64,000 nt of DNA from Blautia sp. (GTDB lineage: Bacteria > Bacillota > Clostridia > Lachnospirales > Lachnospiraceae): NCBI GenBank assembly GCA_023663685.1, contig JAMPHB010000001.1, positions 485,220-549,219 on the forward strand. The letters are read 5' to 3'. Below are positions 18,864 to 27,841 of the stretch, in pieces; position 1 is the stretch's first letter, and each line of letters opens with the position of its first letter. The position numbers and the translations under genes are program-made. The notes beneath the pieces were generated by a model. The model had not been told where the DNA came from. It saw nothing but the letters and a program-made list of their open reading frames with translations, and did no database searches.

Positions 18864-19619
18864 CTACCACCCCATTTCCGCAAGAAAGCTTTTCAGCTTC
18901 CCGTGCCTTTCGGAATCGCCGCTCTGATAAGCTCCCAGTGCAAGCTCCCCCGTAATCACGCCATCCTTTAGATAGAGGATGCGGCTTCCCCTGCGCGCGG
19001 AGTGCATATCGTGGGTCACCATGACAATGCTTTGCCCCCTGCGGTTCATTTCCGTAAAGGCGTTCAGCACATGCTCTGTATTCTGGGAGTTTAAGGCTCC
19101 CGTGGGCTCGTCGGCAAATAAAAGCGCAGGGTCATTGATCATTCCCCGGACAATGGCCGCCCGCTGCTGTTCCCCGCCCGAAAGCTGCTGCGGGAATTTG
19201 TGGAAGCAGTTTTCGGAAAGCCCGAGAGCCAGCAGACGCTCCTTTGCCTTTTTTGCCAGAGCTTTTCTGTCCTTTGAGACCAAAAGCCCGCAGACCATGA
19301 CATTGTCGAGCACGCTCATAGCGTCATTTAAGTAATTCTGCTGGAACACAAAACCGCAGTGCCTTCTGCGGAAAAGCGCAAGCTGGTCATTGCTGTAAGC
19401 AGAAATTGTCTCCCCGCAGCAGGTGATGCTGCCGAGCGTCGGGCGGTCCATGCCGGAAAGCGCGTAGAGAAGCGTACTTTTTCCAGAGCCGGAATTGCCC
19501 ATAATCACTGTGAACTCCCCCTCTTCGACTGTCAGATTCAGATTTTTCAGGACATGCTGCTGGACACTCTCGTTGGAAAATGTCTTGCATAAATCCTTTG
19601 CGTTAAGTATCTCGTTCAT
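18864..19619 (-). CDS. ABC transporter ATP-binding protein (LolD/MacB class)
   Basis: The 251-residue ATPase energises the adjacent permease. Walker A is GNSGSGKST, the Q-loop is FVFQQNYL, the signature is LSGGEQQRAAI, Walker B is ALLFADEPTGAL and the H-loop is VMVTHD. Size and signature fit the MacB/LolD group that works with FtsX permeases. An AAGGAG site precedes ATG 19619. The gene is separated from the upstream kinase gene by a terminator-like hairpin and a pair of direct repeats, so it may have its own regulated promoter. Confidence 0.92.
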   Translation of the reverse strand: MNEILNAKDLCKTFSNESVQQHVLKNLNLTVEEGEFTVIMGNSGSGKSTLLYALSGMDRPTLGSITCCGETISAYSNDQLALFRRRHCGFVFQQNYLNDAMSVLDNVMVCGLLVSKDRKALAKKAKERLLALGLSENCFHKFPQQLSGGEQQRAAIVRGMINDPALLFADEPTGALNSQNTEHVLNAFTEMNRRGQSIVMVTHDMHSARRGSRILYLKDGVITGELALGAYQSGDSERHGKLKSFLAEMGW

Positions 19620-19641
19620 GTAAGCTCCTTTCAGATTCTAA

Positions 19642-19670
19642 GAAAAAAAGATGTCAGCTCCTGACATCTC
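19642..19670 (-). terminator. terminator after the two-component system genes
   Basis: On the minus strand, AGATGTCAG-GAG-CTGACATCT is followed by TTTTTTTCTT. This is a canonical intrinsic terminator between the kinase stop (19741) and the ATPase start (19619). If the transporter promoter lies upstream of it (TAGAAT at 19678-19673), the hairpin would instead sit at the 5' end of the transporter mRNA. Confidence 0.75.
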
Positions 19671-19717
19671 TTATTCTAATCCGCCTGCGAACGGAATGCT
19701 TTATCTGTTTCCAAGCA

Positions 19718-19736
19718 GTTTCTTAACTGTTTCTTA
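19718..19736 (-). promoter_or_regulatory. direct repeats, candidate response-regulator binding site
   Basis: On the plus strand GTTTCTTA occurs at 718-725 and again at 729-736 (relative to 19000), an 11-base period that places both repeats on one face of the helix. This is the typical form of OmpR-family binding sites. They lie upstream of the ABC transporter genes and beside an OmpR-type regulator gene. No good -35 element is seen near TAGAAT (19678-19673), which would fit an activated promoter. Confidence 0.4.
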
Positions 19737-19740
19737 CATG

Positions 19741-20976
19741 TCATACCTTTCTGAGAAAGAGCTGTACCACAAAACCGTTGTCATTGCGGCAGGTAAGCCC
19801 TCCGCGCATCTGCTCCATGAAGAGCTTTGCAAGATAGAGGCCTAGGCCGGAGCCCTCCTGCCCCTTTGCGTTTTCGCCCCGGTAGAATTTCTCCGTGAGT
19901 CTTGGAAGCTCCTCCTTGGGCGCTCCCTGCCCTTCATCTCTTATACATATAAGAATCCCCTCGCCGTTCTCATCAAAGGAGACATGCGCCGCGCTGTGCG
20001 CATATTTCCATGCGTTGTTGACACAATTGTCGATTACCTGCTCAAGTCTCAAAGCGTCCATCCAGACAAGGCATTCTGGCAGCTCCCCCTCAATCTGCCC
20101 TTCACCGTAAGCCAGAAGCTCCGTCAGCATCTCCCGGATTTTTTCCGAGCTTGTCTCCTCCGGCTCCACCTTAAGCACCAAAAGCTCCTCTAAGGCGGCG
20201 TGAAAGAGATTGCTGACCAGCTTTTCAATGTGCGCCGCCTTATTGCGGATAATTGCAATTTTCTCTAAGGTGTCCGACTTTGTCTCTTTCAGCTCCAGCA
20301 CCTCGCAGGCCGCCTGAATGGTGGATACCGGGGTCTTGATATCATGCGAGAGCTCCGCCACCAGCTCTTTTTTGCTCCGGTTGGCAAGGTACTCGTTCTC
20401 CCTCGCCCGGGCCAGCTCCTCCCGCATCAGATCAAAACTCTCCGTGAACGCGCCGAAGTAATTATTTTTTCGTATTTCCAGCGGAAAGTCCAGATTTCCC
20501 TTCGCCACCTGACGGCTGAAGCTCTGCAGCGCGCCAAAGGGCCGCGCCACCGCAAGATAAAAATAGACGAACAGCCAATAGCCGCACAATGCCAGCACAA
20601 AAAAGCTCCCCAGCGCCACCGCAAACAGCCTGCGCTTCATCAGTGTATAGCTCTCCTGCTTATAAAACCACAGGATTTTGGCCGTGCTGCCGTCCGAAAG
20701 CGGACAGTCCATAATGAGCGCCTCCCGCTGCATGGCGTCGTTCAGCTTTCGTTCATAGTCCCTGTCCGCCTGAAATAAAATCTGACAGTCATACGCCTCC
20801 TCCAGCGTCCCCGCCGCCGCTCCCTCTTCAAGCGCTTCCGCTATATGGATTCTGGCCTCATTGTAGTACACCATATCTTTTCTCAGCTCCGGCTGTCTGT
20901 GAAAAATATAAAGAAACAGTGCCAAAAGCACAAGCAGTATGGCACTGTATAAAAGCAGGAATTTTTTGATATTCAT
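19741..20976 (-). CDS. membrane sensor histidine kinase
   Basis: The kinase has 411 residues: a first membrane segment (about 6-25), an extracellular region of about 100 residues, a second segment, a HAMP-like linker, HisKA with ELSHDIKTPVS, and a HATPase with GSGLGLYLAK. ATG 20976 is chosen because it overlaps the stop of the regulator gene as ATGA; the longer open frame only runs back into that gene. It forms a two-component pair with the regulator and probably controls the ABC transporter downstream. Confidence 0.92.
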   Translation of the reverse strand: MNIKKFLLLYSAILLVLLALFLYIFHRQPELRKDMVYYNEARIHIAEALEEGAAAGTLEEAYDCQILFQADRDYERKLNDAMQREALIMDCPLSDGSTAKILWFYKQESYTLMKRRLFAVALGSFFVLALCGYWLFVYFYLAVARPFGALQSFSRQVAKGNLDFPLEIRKNNYFGAFTESFDLMREELARARENEYLANRSKKELVAELSHDIKTPVSTIQAACEVLELKETKSDTLEKIAIIRNKAAHIEKLVSNLFHAALEELLVLKVEPEETSSEKIREMLTELLAYGEGQIEGELPECLVWMDALRLEQVIDNCVNNAWKYAHSAAHVSFDENGEGILICIRDEGQGAPKEELPRLTEKFYRGENAKGQEGSGLGLYLAKLFMEQMRGGLTCRNDNGFVVQLFLRKV

Positions 20977-21650
20977 AGCTCCAGTATATACCCCGTGCCC
21001 CAGACCGTCCGAATCAGCTTCGGGTCGTTGGGGTTCTCCTCGATTTTCTCCCTGAGCCTGCGGATATGGACATTTAAAGTGCTGTCGCTGTAAAAGGCGT
21101 CGCCCCAGACTTCCGCAAACAGCTGCTCCTTTGTGACGATTGTTCCCCTGTGCGCGTAAAGACAATAAAGCAGGGCAAATTCCCTCGCCTTAAGGGAAAT
21201 CTGCCTCTCTCCCATCACCAGCATAAGCCTCTCCCCGTGAAGCGCAAAGCTTTCCGTCTGCACCAAAGCAGCCTCCTGCTTTGACTTTTCGAGCCGCTTA
21301 AGGATAACCTTCACCTTCGCCAGCAGGATACTGAGACTATAGGGCTTTTTGATATAGTCGTCGCCTCCGGTGTGCAGCGCCATCAGCACATCGTCGTCGC
21401 TGTCCCTTGCGCTGATAAACAAAATCGGAAGCTCATGCTTCTCCCGGAGTCTGCGGCAGATATCAAAGCCGCTCTCCTTCTCCAGATTGATATCTAAGAG
21501 CAGCAGATCCGCCCCATGCTCCTCAAAGAAGGAAAAACACTCCTGCGCCGTCTGCACAGCGCGGGCGCTGACGCCGAATACTTCAAGATACTCGCAGGTC
21601 ATTTTTGCGAGCTCCTTTTCATCATCTACGATCAGGCAGTTATAGTGCAT
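20973..21650 (-). CDS. OmpR-family response regulator
   Basis: The 225 residues comprise a receiver (acidic pocket VDDE, phosphoacceptor D53 in LLLDINLEK, lysine in IKKPYS) and a C-terminal winged helix with LHGERLMLV and the RRLREKIEENP recognition-helix region. It starts one base after the rsfS stop, so it appears attached to the end of the obgE-yhbY-nadD-yqeK-rsfS series. It overlaps the kinase gene by 4 bases. A direct-repeat site upstream of the ABC genes is a candidate target. Confidence 0.94.
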   Translation of the reverse strand: MHYNCLIVDDEKELAKMTCEYLEVFGVSARAVQTAQECFSFFEEHGADLLLLDINLEKESGFDICRRLREKHELPILFISARDSDDDVLMALHTGGDDYIKKPYSLSILLAKVKVILKRLEKSKQEAALVQTESFALHGERLMLVMGERQISLKAREFALLYCLYAHRGTIVTKEQLFAEVWGDAFYSDSTLNVHIRRLREKIEENPNDPKLIRTVWGTGYILEL

Positions 21651-21651
21651 G

Positions 21652-21990
21652 TCAGACCTCTATCACCTTACCGTCTCTCCAGATCCGCTCCAGGTCATAA
21701 AAAAGCCTGTCTTCCTTTGAGAAGAGATGCACGATAATATCCTGATAGTCCATCAGAATCCATGTCGAACGGCTGTTGCCCTCCACCTGCTTTACTTTCA
21801 GCCCTTCTTTATACAGCGTCTCGTCCACACTGTCCTTCATTGCCGTGAGCTGGTTCTGGTTGCCGCCGCTTGCGATAATAAAGTAATCCGCCACGGGGGA
21901 GAGACCGGTAATGTCAATCACCTTCACATCCTCCGCCTTTTTATCCCGCAGGGCGTCCACCGCCCTCTTCACAATGTCTAATGTTTCCAT
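21652..21990 (-). CDS. rsfS: ribosome silencing factor RsfS
   Basis: RsfS binds ribosomal protein L14 and blocks subunit joining when nutrients are poor. The 112 residues include the conserved DVKVIDITGLSPVADYFIIASG and the DYQDIIVHLFS segment. It overlaps the end of yqeK by 13 bases and is followed after one base by a response regulator gene. Length is normal. Confidence 0.95.
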   Translation of the reverse strand: METLDIVKRAVDALRDKKAEDVKVIDITGLSPVADYFIIASGGNQNQLTAMKDSVDETLYKEGLKVKQVEGNSRSTWILMDYQDIIVHLFSKEDRLFYDLERIWRDGKVIEV

Positions 21991-22565
21991 GGCTGCTCCT
22001 TTCCATATGGCTCATAAAATTCGTAGGTAATTGATGTGGCGGGATCAATGGCACCCTTGCGCCCCTTTAAATAGTGCAGGGTGTCGTAGAGTATTTCTGC
22101 CACACACTGGTTTAAATCCTTAAAGGCAATCTGGCGGATCACTTCCAGATGCGGAGCCTGATCCCTCCCCGGCTCGATATAATCCGCAACGTATATGATC
22201 TTATCCAGCGTGCTCATGTTCGGCTCTCCGGTGGTGTGTACCTTGATTGCGTGAAGAATCTCCGGGTCTGTAACGCCATACTTCTCCTCCGCGAGCGCCA
22301 TCCCCGCCTTTGCATGCAAAAGCCCGGGATTCTCCTTCTCCACATGCGTCACAAGAATGTGATGCCTTGTGCACAGTGCCAGCTTTTCCTCCGTCGGCAG
22401 GCATTTGGCACAGTCGTGCAAAAGCCCTGCCAGCAATGCCTTATGAAAGTCTGTCCCATAAGCCATGGCAAGCGCCGCCGCCGTGTACATGACGCCCTTT
22501 GTGTGCTCGTATCTCGCCTTGTCCAGATTCTTTTTTACCTTTTTACGAATCTCATGTAATTCCAT
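21978..22565 (-). CDS. yqeK: YqeK, HD-domain bis(5'-nucleosyl)-tetraphosphatase
   Basis: YqeK-type HD phosphohydrolases degrade Ap4A symmetrically to ADP. The HD motif is in GLLHDCAKCLP, with additional histidines in RHHILVTHVEK and IKVHTTGEP. The 195 residues fit the family. It lies between nadD and rsfS, the usual Firmicutes order, 6 bases after nadD. Confidence 0.93.
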   Translation of the reverse strand: MELHEIRKKVKKNLDKARYEHTKGVMYTAAALAMAYGTDFHKALLAGLLHDCAKCLPTEEKLALCTRHHILVTHVEKENPGLLHAKAGMALAEEKYGVTDPEILHAIKVHTTGEPNMSTLDKIIYVADYIEPGRDQAPHLEVIRQIAFKDLNQCVAEILYDTLHYLKGRKGAIDPATSITYEFYEPYGKEQPWKH

Positions 22566-22571
22566 ACTCTG

Positions 22572-23216
22572 TCACGCTTTCCCTGCAGGCTCTGCCTGAC
22601 AGTACAATCCATTCTCCCTGATATAGTCGAAGACTCCCGGCGGAAAATCCTCACGCCTTGCCTCCCCTCTCTTTAGCTGTTCCCTGAGCAGGGTGGAGGA
22701 GATATGCAAAGGGGTACAGGGAAGAATTTGTATATCACAGGGAAAAAGTGTCTGTATCCCCGCAATCTTTTTCTCCATGGCCGGTATGTCAAATTCGTCC
22801 CTCGGCACCACCAGAATCGTCGCCAGCTCACAGATGATCTCCGGATGCGCCCAGCGGTCAAAGTAGTCCAGAGAATCCCCGCCCATGATAAAATACAGGC
22901 GGTGTCCTACATCTCTGGCGATCCGCTCTAACGTCTGGTAGGTATAGTTCGGCCCCGGATCTTTCGTTTTGTCTGAAATCTGCCTCACCTCAAAATCAAC
23001 GGCCTGCAGCCTTTCATCCGTCCCTGCCGCAATCTCGCACATGCGAAGGCGGTGCTCTGCAGCCGTCATATTTTTATCCCCCTTGTTCGGGGAATGGCCC
23101 GCGGGCATCAGCCATACCCTCTCTAAATCAAAGTACTGGCAGGCGCTTACTGCCATATGCATATGTCCTCTGTGAACCGGGTCGAAGGCCCCGCCCAAAA
23201 TTCCAATTCTACACAT
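22572..23216 (-). CDS. nadD: nicotinate-nucleotide adenylyltransferase NadD
   Basis: NadD adenylates nicotinate mononucleotide in NAD synthesis. The GGAFDPVHRGH motif near the N-terminus is the nucleotidyltransferase signature, and HISSTLLREQ near the C-terminus is the SSTxxR motif. The 214 residues match the family. It follows yhbY by 2 bases and precedes yqeK. Confidence 0.95.
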   Translation of the reverse strand: MCRIGILGGAFDPVHRGHMHMAVSACQYFDLERVWLMPAGHSPNKGDKNMTAAEHRLRMCEIAAGTDERLQAVDFEVRQISDKTKDPGPNYTYQTLERIARDVGHRLYFIMGGDSLDYFDRWAHPEIICELATILVVPRDEFDIPAMEKKIAGIQTLFPCDIQILPCTPLHISSTLLREQLKRGEARREDFPPGVFDYIRENGLYCQAEPAGKA

Positions 23217-23218
23217 AA

Positions 23219-23509
23219 TTATTCCGGCAGCCTGATCTTGGGGTTCTTTTTCGGCCTGCGGTAGAAAATCATCTTTTTCCCAATCACCTTTACTACCTGC
23301 GAGTTCGTCCGTCCTGCAATCATTTCTGCGATTTCATGGGGATCGTCGGCACAGTTTTTAAGCACCGATACCTTGATCAGCTCCCGCTTTTCCAGCGCCG
23401 CATCCAAAGCTTCTATGATCTCCGGCGTCAAAGACGCCTTGCCAATCTGAAAAATCGCCTCCATATTGGTGGCCAGCCCCCCGAGATACGCTCTCTGTCT
23501 GCTGTTCAT
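23219..23509 (-). CDS. yhbY: YhbY family ribosome assembly RNA-binding protein
   Basis: This is a single CRM-domain protein of 96 residues that associates with pre-50S particles in other bacteria. Typical segments are RAYLGGLATNM, IGKASLTPEII and the ISVLKNC-like VSVLKNCADDP. It lies between obgE and nadD with short gaps (9 and 2 bases), the conserved order in Firmicutes. Confidence 0.93.
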   Translation of the reverse strand: MNSRQRAYLGGLATNMEAIFQIGKASLTPEIIEALDAALEKRELIKVSVLKNCADDPHEIAEMIAGRTNSQVVKVIGKKMIFYRRPKKNPKIRLPE

Positions 23510-23518
23510 CCTTTCCTC

Positions 23519-24808
<1,290 letters not shown>

Positions 24809-24810
24809 TC

Positions 24811-24847
24811 AAAAAATAGACCCGGCTAAAACTTTTAGCCGGGTCTA
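24811..24847 (-). terminator. terminator or attenuator between rpmA and obgE
   Basis: On the minus strand a stem of about 14 bp (TAGACCCGGCTAAA / TTTAGCCGGGTCTA) with a 3-4 base loop is followed by TTTTTTGA, the form of an intrinsic terminator. It ends the rplU-prp-rpmA unit; the U-run stops close to the obgE ribosome site, so read-through would supply obgE mRNA. Confidence 0.8.
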
Positions 24848-24851
24848 CCTA

Positions 24852-25136
24852 TTATTCGTTTACCGGATACACAGAAGCCTGCTTCTTATCCCTGCCGACT
24901 CTCTCGAAACGCAGCACACCGTCCACCTTTGCGAACAATGTATCGTCTCTGCCGATTCCCACATTCACGCCCGGATGGATTCTTGTCCCGCGCTGTCTGT
25001 AGAGAATATTGCCGGCCTTCACAAACTGTCCGTCTGCACGCTTTGCGCCCAGTCTCTTAGACTCGGAATCACGTCCGTTCTTGGTAGAACCAACTCCCTT
25101 TTTATGAGCGAAAAACTGAAGGTTCATATTCAACAT
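24852..25136 (-). CDS. rpmA: 50S ribosomal protein L27
   Basis: L27 reaches the peptidyl-transferase centre with its N-terminus. The 94 residues begin with an extension that includes [10 protein letters not shown], the site at which Prp protease cuts before HKKG in Firmicutes. The body ([30 protein letters not shown]) is typical. An AAGGAGGTG site lies 6 bases before ATG 25136. The presence of prp immediately upstream agrees with cleavage of the extension. Confidence 0.97.
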   Translation of the reverse strand: MLNMNLQFFAHKKGVGSTKNGRDSESKRLGAKRADGQFVKAGNILYRQRGTRIHPGVNVGIGRDDTLFAKVDGVLRFERVGRDKKQASVYPVNE

Positions 25137-25139
25137 GTC

Positions 25140-25466
25140 TTACACCTCCTTAAAATCCAGAATGAGATACTCATTCCCGTAGTTATTTTGTATGTCCTGC
25201 AAGCCCAGAAGCATGGTCTTTAACAGAAGCTCCGTATCGTGGTCGGCTCTCTCCTGCAGCATAAAGGCAATCAGCCCTTCCTTTTCCTCTGTGTCCAGAT
25301 TAAAACGCGCCTGTGTAAACCGCTCAATGGCGTTGACCGTATTGATGACCAGCGTGGAGACGGCCGCACAGACAATGTCCTTTCCGCTTGCGGCGTAACC
25401 GGAATGCCCGATACAGTGGAAGCCCTCCATCCTGCCCTGCTTCTGATAAATTGTTATCGCAATCAT
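25140..25466 (-). CDS. prp: ribosomal-processing cysteine protease Prp
   Basis: Prp removes the N-terminal extension of L27, which is required for ribosome function in Firmicutes. The 108 residues carry the catalytic histidine in GHSGYAASGKD and the cysteine in DIVCAAVSTL. It lies between rplU and rpmA, the conserved position, and ends 3 bases before the rpmA start. Confidence 0.94.
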   Translation of the reverse strand: MIAITIYQKQGRMEGFHCIGHSGYAASGKDIVCAAVSTLVINTVNAIERFTQARFNLDTEEKEGLIAFMLQERADHDTELLLKTMLLGLQDIQNNYGNEYLILDFKEV

Positions 25467-25483
25467 ATAACAATTTCAATCAA

Positions 25484-25792
25484 TTATCCATTGATCTTGT
25501 CAATCTTTACCTGGGTGAACGACTGTCTGTGGCCGTTCTTCTTGTGATAACCGGTTTTTCTCTTATACTTGTAAACGATTACCTTCTTACCCCTGCCCTC
25601 TTTGATGACAGAAGCCTCAACGGTCGCTCCGGCAACGGTCGGATTTCCAACCTTCATCTCATCTCCGGACACTGCTAACACCTGATCGAACGTAACCTTT
25701 TCACCGGCCTCTACGCCAAGCTTTTCAATGGTAATGATATCGCCCTCGGATACTTTGTACTGCTTACCACCAGTTGCTATTACTGCGTACAT
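25484..25792 (-). CDS. rplU: 50S ribosomal protein L21
   Basis: The protein has 102 residues beginning [14 protein letters not shown], with the C-terminal [13 protein letters not shown] segment typical of L21. ATG 25792 is chosen because AGGAGG lies just upstream and the family starts here; the longer open frame runs through the promoter and leader. First gene of rplU-prp-rpmA. Confidence 0.97.
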   Translation of the reverse strand: MYAVIATGGKQYKVSEGDIITIEKLGVEAGEKVTFDQVLAVSGDEMKVGNPTVAGATVEASVIKEGRGKKVIVYKYKRKTGYHKKNGHRQSFTQVKIDKING

Positions 25793-25897
25793 ATGGCACC
25801 TCCTATTATCATTACTCGCCAGTTTTGGTGCCTGCTTACCATGGATACTGTCTGATGACAATACCCGCAGGCTTTCAAACCTCACTGTGCGGCATAC
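25793..25897 (-). ncRNA. structured 5' leader of rplU (L21 leader type)
   Basis: The mRNA from the predicted start near 25897 to the rplU ATG is about 105 bases. By eye it folds into a helix pairing GTATGCCGCA with TGCGGGTAT (one bulged G), enclosing a small AGG...CCT hairpin, and then a second hairpin GGTATTGTC-ATCA-GACAGTA. Firmicutes L21 mRNAs carry a known structured leader thought to bind L21 for autoregulation. Match to that family is inferred from position and structure only. Confidence 0.5.
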
Positions 25898-25903
25898 TCG
25901 GAT

Positions 25904-25932
25904 ATCATAGCACACAACGTTCCATACGTCAA
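25904..25932 (-). promoter_or_regulatory. sigma-A promoter of rplU-prp-rpmA
   Basis: On the minus strand TTGACG (25932-25927) and TATGAT (25909-25904) are 17 bases apart. The TGA within the -35 element is also the stop codon of the upstream RNase E/G gene (25931-25929). Confidence 0.75.
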
Positions 25933-27131
25933 CTTTTTTTGTAAAAAATTTCCCGCAGCGACCGGTAGCCCTTCCTGCGGGTGAGCTCCACCAGCCCCAG
26001 CTTCGTAATATCCACAAATCTCGCGGGGACGGAGTCCTTTGACAGCTCCTCTCTCAGGCAGGCGACCAGCTCCTTTTGCTGCTCCCCGGACTTCATGTTG
26101 ATAAAATCCACAATAATTATGCCGGAAATATTGCGCAGACGAAGTTGTCTTGCAATTTCTCTTGCAGCCTCCAAATTGATGGAAAAGAGCGCCGACTCTT
26201 TTTTGGAGGTATTTTTTCCACTGTTCACATCAATGACGGTCAGTGTCTCCAGTGTCTCAATGATAATGTTCGCCCCGGAGGGAAGCCAGACGGTGGGGCG
26301 CAGCAGGGCTTCTATGCTGCCCCGGAGGTTGTAGAGTGTGGAAAGGCTGACCGCCCTGTCCTCGTACAATACCAGCTTTCCACTATCCATGACTGCGGGA
26401 AGCTGCGAGGAAATTTCCTCATACAGATGCGGCACATCCGTATAGATTCTGTCCACCTCGTCCAGCCTCTGCCCCTTTAACCTGGCAAGATAGCCCGGCA
26501 GATTCCGGTAAATCAGGCTTCCCTGCCGCTGGTGGACGCCCTCGGAGCGGATTCTTTTATATTCCGCCACCGTCGAGCGGATATCCTCCTGTATTCTCCC
26601 GTCGCTCCCGTCGCCCGCGTTGGTTCTAATCACCACCCCGTAACCCTGTGCTTCATGGTCGCCGCAGAGCTCTGTCACCAGCTCCAAAAGCGCCTGTGCC
26701 CGCTCCCCGGACAGCTTATGCGACACGCCAAGCCTTGTATTGTCCGTCGTCACAATACAGTAGGCGCCATGGACTGCCAGAGCTGTGCTCACCTCCGCCT
26801 CCTTGGTCTTCACTGCCTCCTTTACCACCTGCACGATAAGCTCGTCACCCTCACAGATGGGCTTTGTCTCCGACTGCTTTTTCGCAAAAACCGGGTTCAC
26901 GAGGTTTCTTAAGGGCAGATAGCACTTCCGCCCCTCTCCGATGCGCAAAAAGGCGGCGTGCACATTCTCCGCCACCTTCTCCACATAGCCCACATAGATG
27001 TGGTTTAACACAGAGTCCTCCTCCGGGACAAAGACCTGAAGATCCACAAGCTCCCGACTGGCATTCAGCACAATATAGGCGATATAGCTCTTACCCTGAT
27101 GGGTAAGCTCTGTAATGACGACCCGGTTCAT
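25929..27131 (-). CDS. rng: ribonuclease E/G family protein, short form
   Basis: RNase E/G enzymes cut single-stranded RNA during rRNA and mRNA processing. The 400 residues contain the S1 region ([16 protein letters not shown] near residue 50), the RNase H-like region and the DNase I-like catalytic region with metal-binding aspartates in TVIDVNSGK and IIIVDFINM. The chain ends at [13 protein letters not shown], before the CPxC zinc-link found in longer members, so tetramer formation may differ. It overlaps the upstream gene by 4 bases and precedes the rplU promoter. Confidence 0.9.
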   Translation of the reverse strand: MNRVVITELTHQGKSYIAYIVLNASRELVDLQVFVPEEDSVLNHIYVGYVEKVAENVHAAFLRIGEGRKCYLPLRNLVNPVFAKKQSETKPICEGDELIVQVVKEAVKTKEAEVSTALAVHGAYCIVTTDNTRLGVSHKLSGERAQALLELVTELCGDHEAQGYGVVIRTNAGDGSDGRIQEDIRSTVAEYKRIRSEGVHQRQGSLIYRNLPGYLARLKGQRLDEVDRIYTDVPHLYEEISSQLPAVMDSGKLVLYEDRAVSLSTLYNLRGSIEALLRPTVWLPSGANIIIETLETLTVIDVNSGKNTSKKESALFSINLEAAREIARQLRLRNISGIIIVDFINMKSGEQQKELVACLREELSKDSVPARFVDITKLGLVELTRRKGYRSLREIFYKKS

Positions 27132-27841
27132 GTAAGCTCCTCTCCCATATCCTTAAGGGGGATAAGTCCCTCGTTCTCCCTCGCGTAGATTTCCAGCCGG
27201 TGAATCCGCACAGCCTCCGCGGGAAGGCTGATTTTGCAGCGGTCACAGATGGAGGAGAGCACCAGCTCCGGTTTCACATTGTCCGTGCTCCCGGTGGAGA
27301 CCGTCATAAAAAACGCAGGCTTTCCCTCCTCCTCCCTGACGGAGAGCGCATATACCAGTGGCTTTAAATCCACCTCGCGCTCACTCTTCTTCGTCTTTTT
27401 CGTAATGACAAGCTCTTCCCTGTCCCAAAACTCCCGTCTTATGATTTCCTCCCACTCTGCCGTTGAACAGGAATGGTAATTCTCCCGGATGCGCAGACGG
27501 TAATCCGCCGCCGCCACGAGAGACATGGCGGTTTTGGCATTGTCCGGCAGGCGGACATAGGAGACGAGCTTCACCCCCTCCACCATCACATCGTTTAAGG
27601 CGGACAGAGCCTCCCTGCTGGAGGGCGAGGAATGCACCTCAATATCCAGATACTCCCCGTCGCTGGTTAATCCCACGCCGAGGGGAGCCGCAAAGGACAT
27701 AACGGGATGCGGGCTGAATCCTTCGGAATAACAGATATCAATGTCCGCGCGGCGCATGGCTTTCTGAAAATACCGCATCATGTCCAGATGTCCCACGAAC
27801 TTCATTACGCCCCACTTGCAAAATTTTATTCTAATTTTCAT
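27128..27841 (-). CDS. TIGR03936/DUF2344 family protein, partner of the radical SAM enzyme
   Basis: The family is found beside or fused to the B12-binding radical SAM protein encoded just upstream; its biochemical role is not known to me. The 237-residue form begins MKIRIKFCKWGVMKFVGHLD, typical of the family, and a GGAG lies 6 bases before ATG 27841. A longer start at 27859 is possible. It overlaps the upstream gene by about 11 bases and the RNase E/G gene by 4 bases, so the three are tightly coupled. Confidence 0.85.
   Translation of the reverse strand: MKIRIKFCKWGVMKFVGHLDMMRYFQKAMRRADIDICYSEGFSPHPVMSFAAPLGVGLTSDGEYLDIEVHSSPSSREALSALNDVMVEGVKLVSYVRLPDNAKTAMSLVAAADYRLRIRENYHSCSTAEWEEIIRREFWDREELVITKKTKKSEREVDLKPLVYALSVREEEGKPAFFMTVSTGSTDNVKPELVLSSICDRCKISLPAEAVRIHRLEIYARENEGLIPLKDMGEELT

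Noticed and set aside
18863..18883. Longer start of the ABC permease
   Set aside because: The extension begins with TTG inside the ATPase gene; ATG 18862 has a GGTGG site and directly follows the ATPase stop.
20977..21165. N-terminal extension of the sensor kinase
   Set aside because: The extra 63 residues lie in the regulator gene in another frame and precede the normal membrane-anchor start.
25793..26017. N-terminal extension of L21
   Set aside because: It would read through the rplU promoter and structured leader; L21 normally begins at MYAVIATGG.
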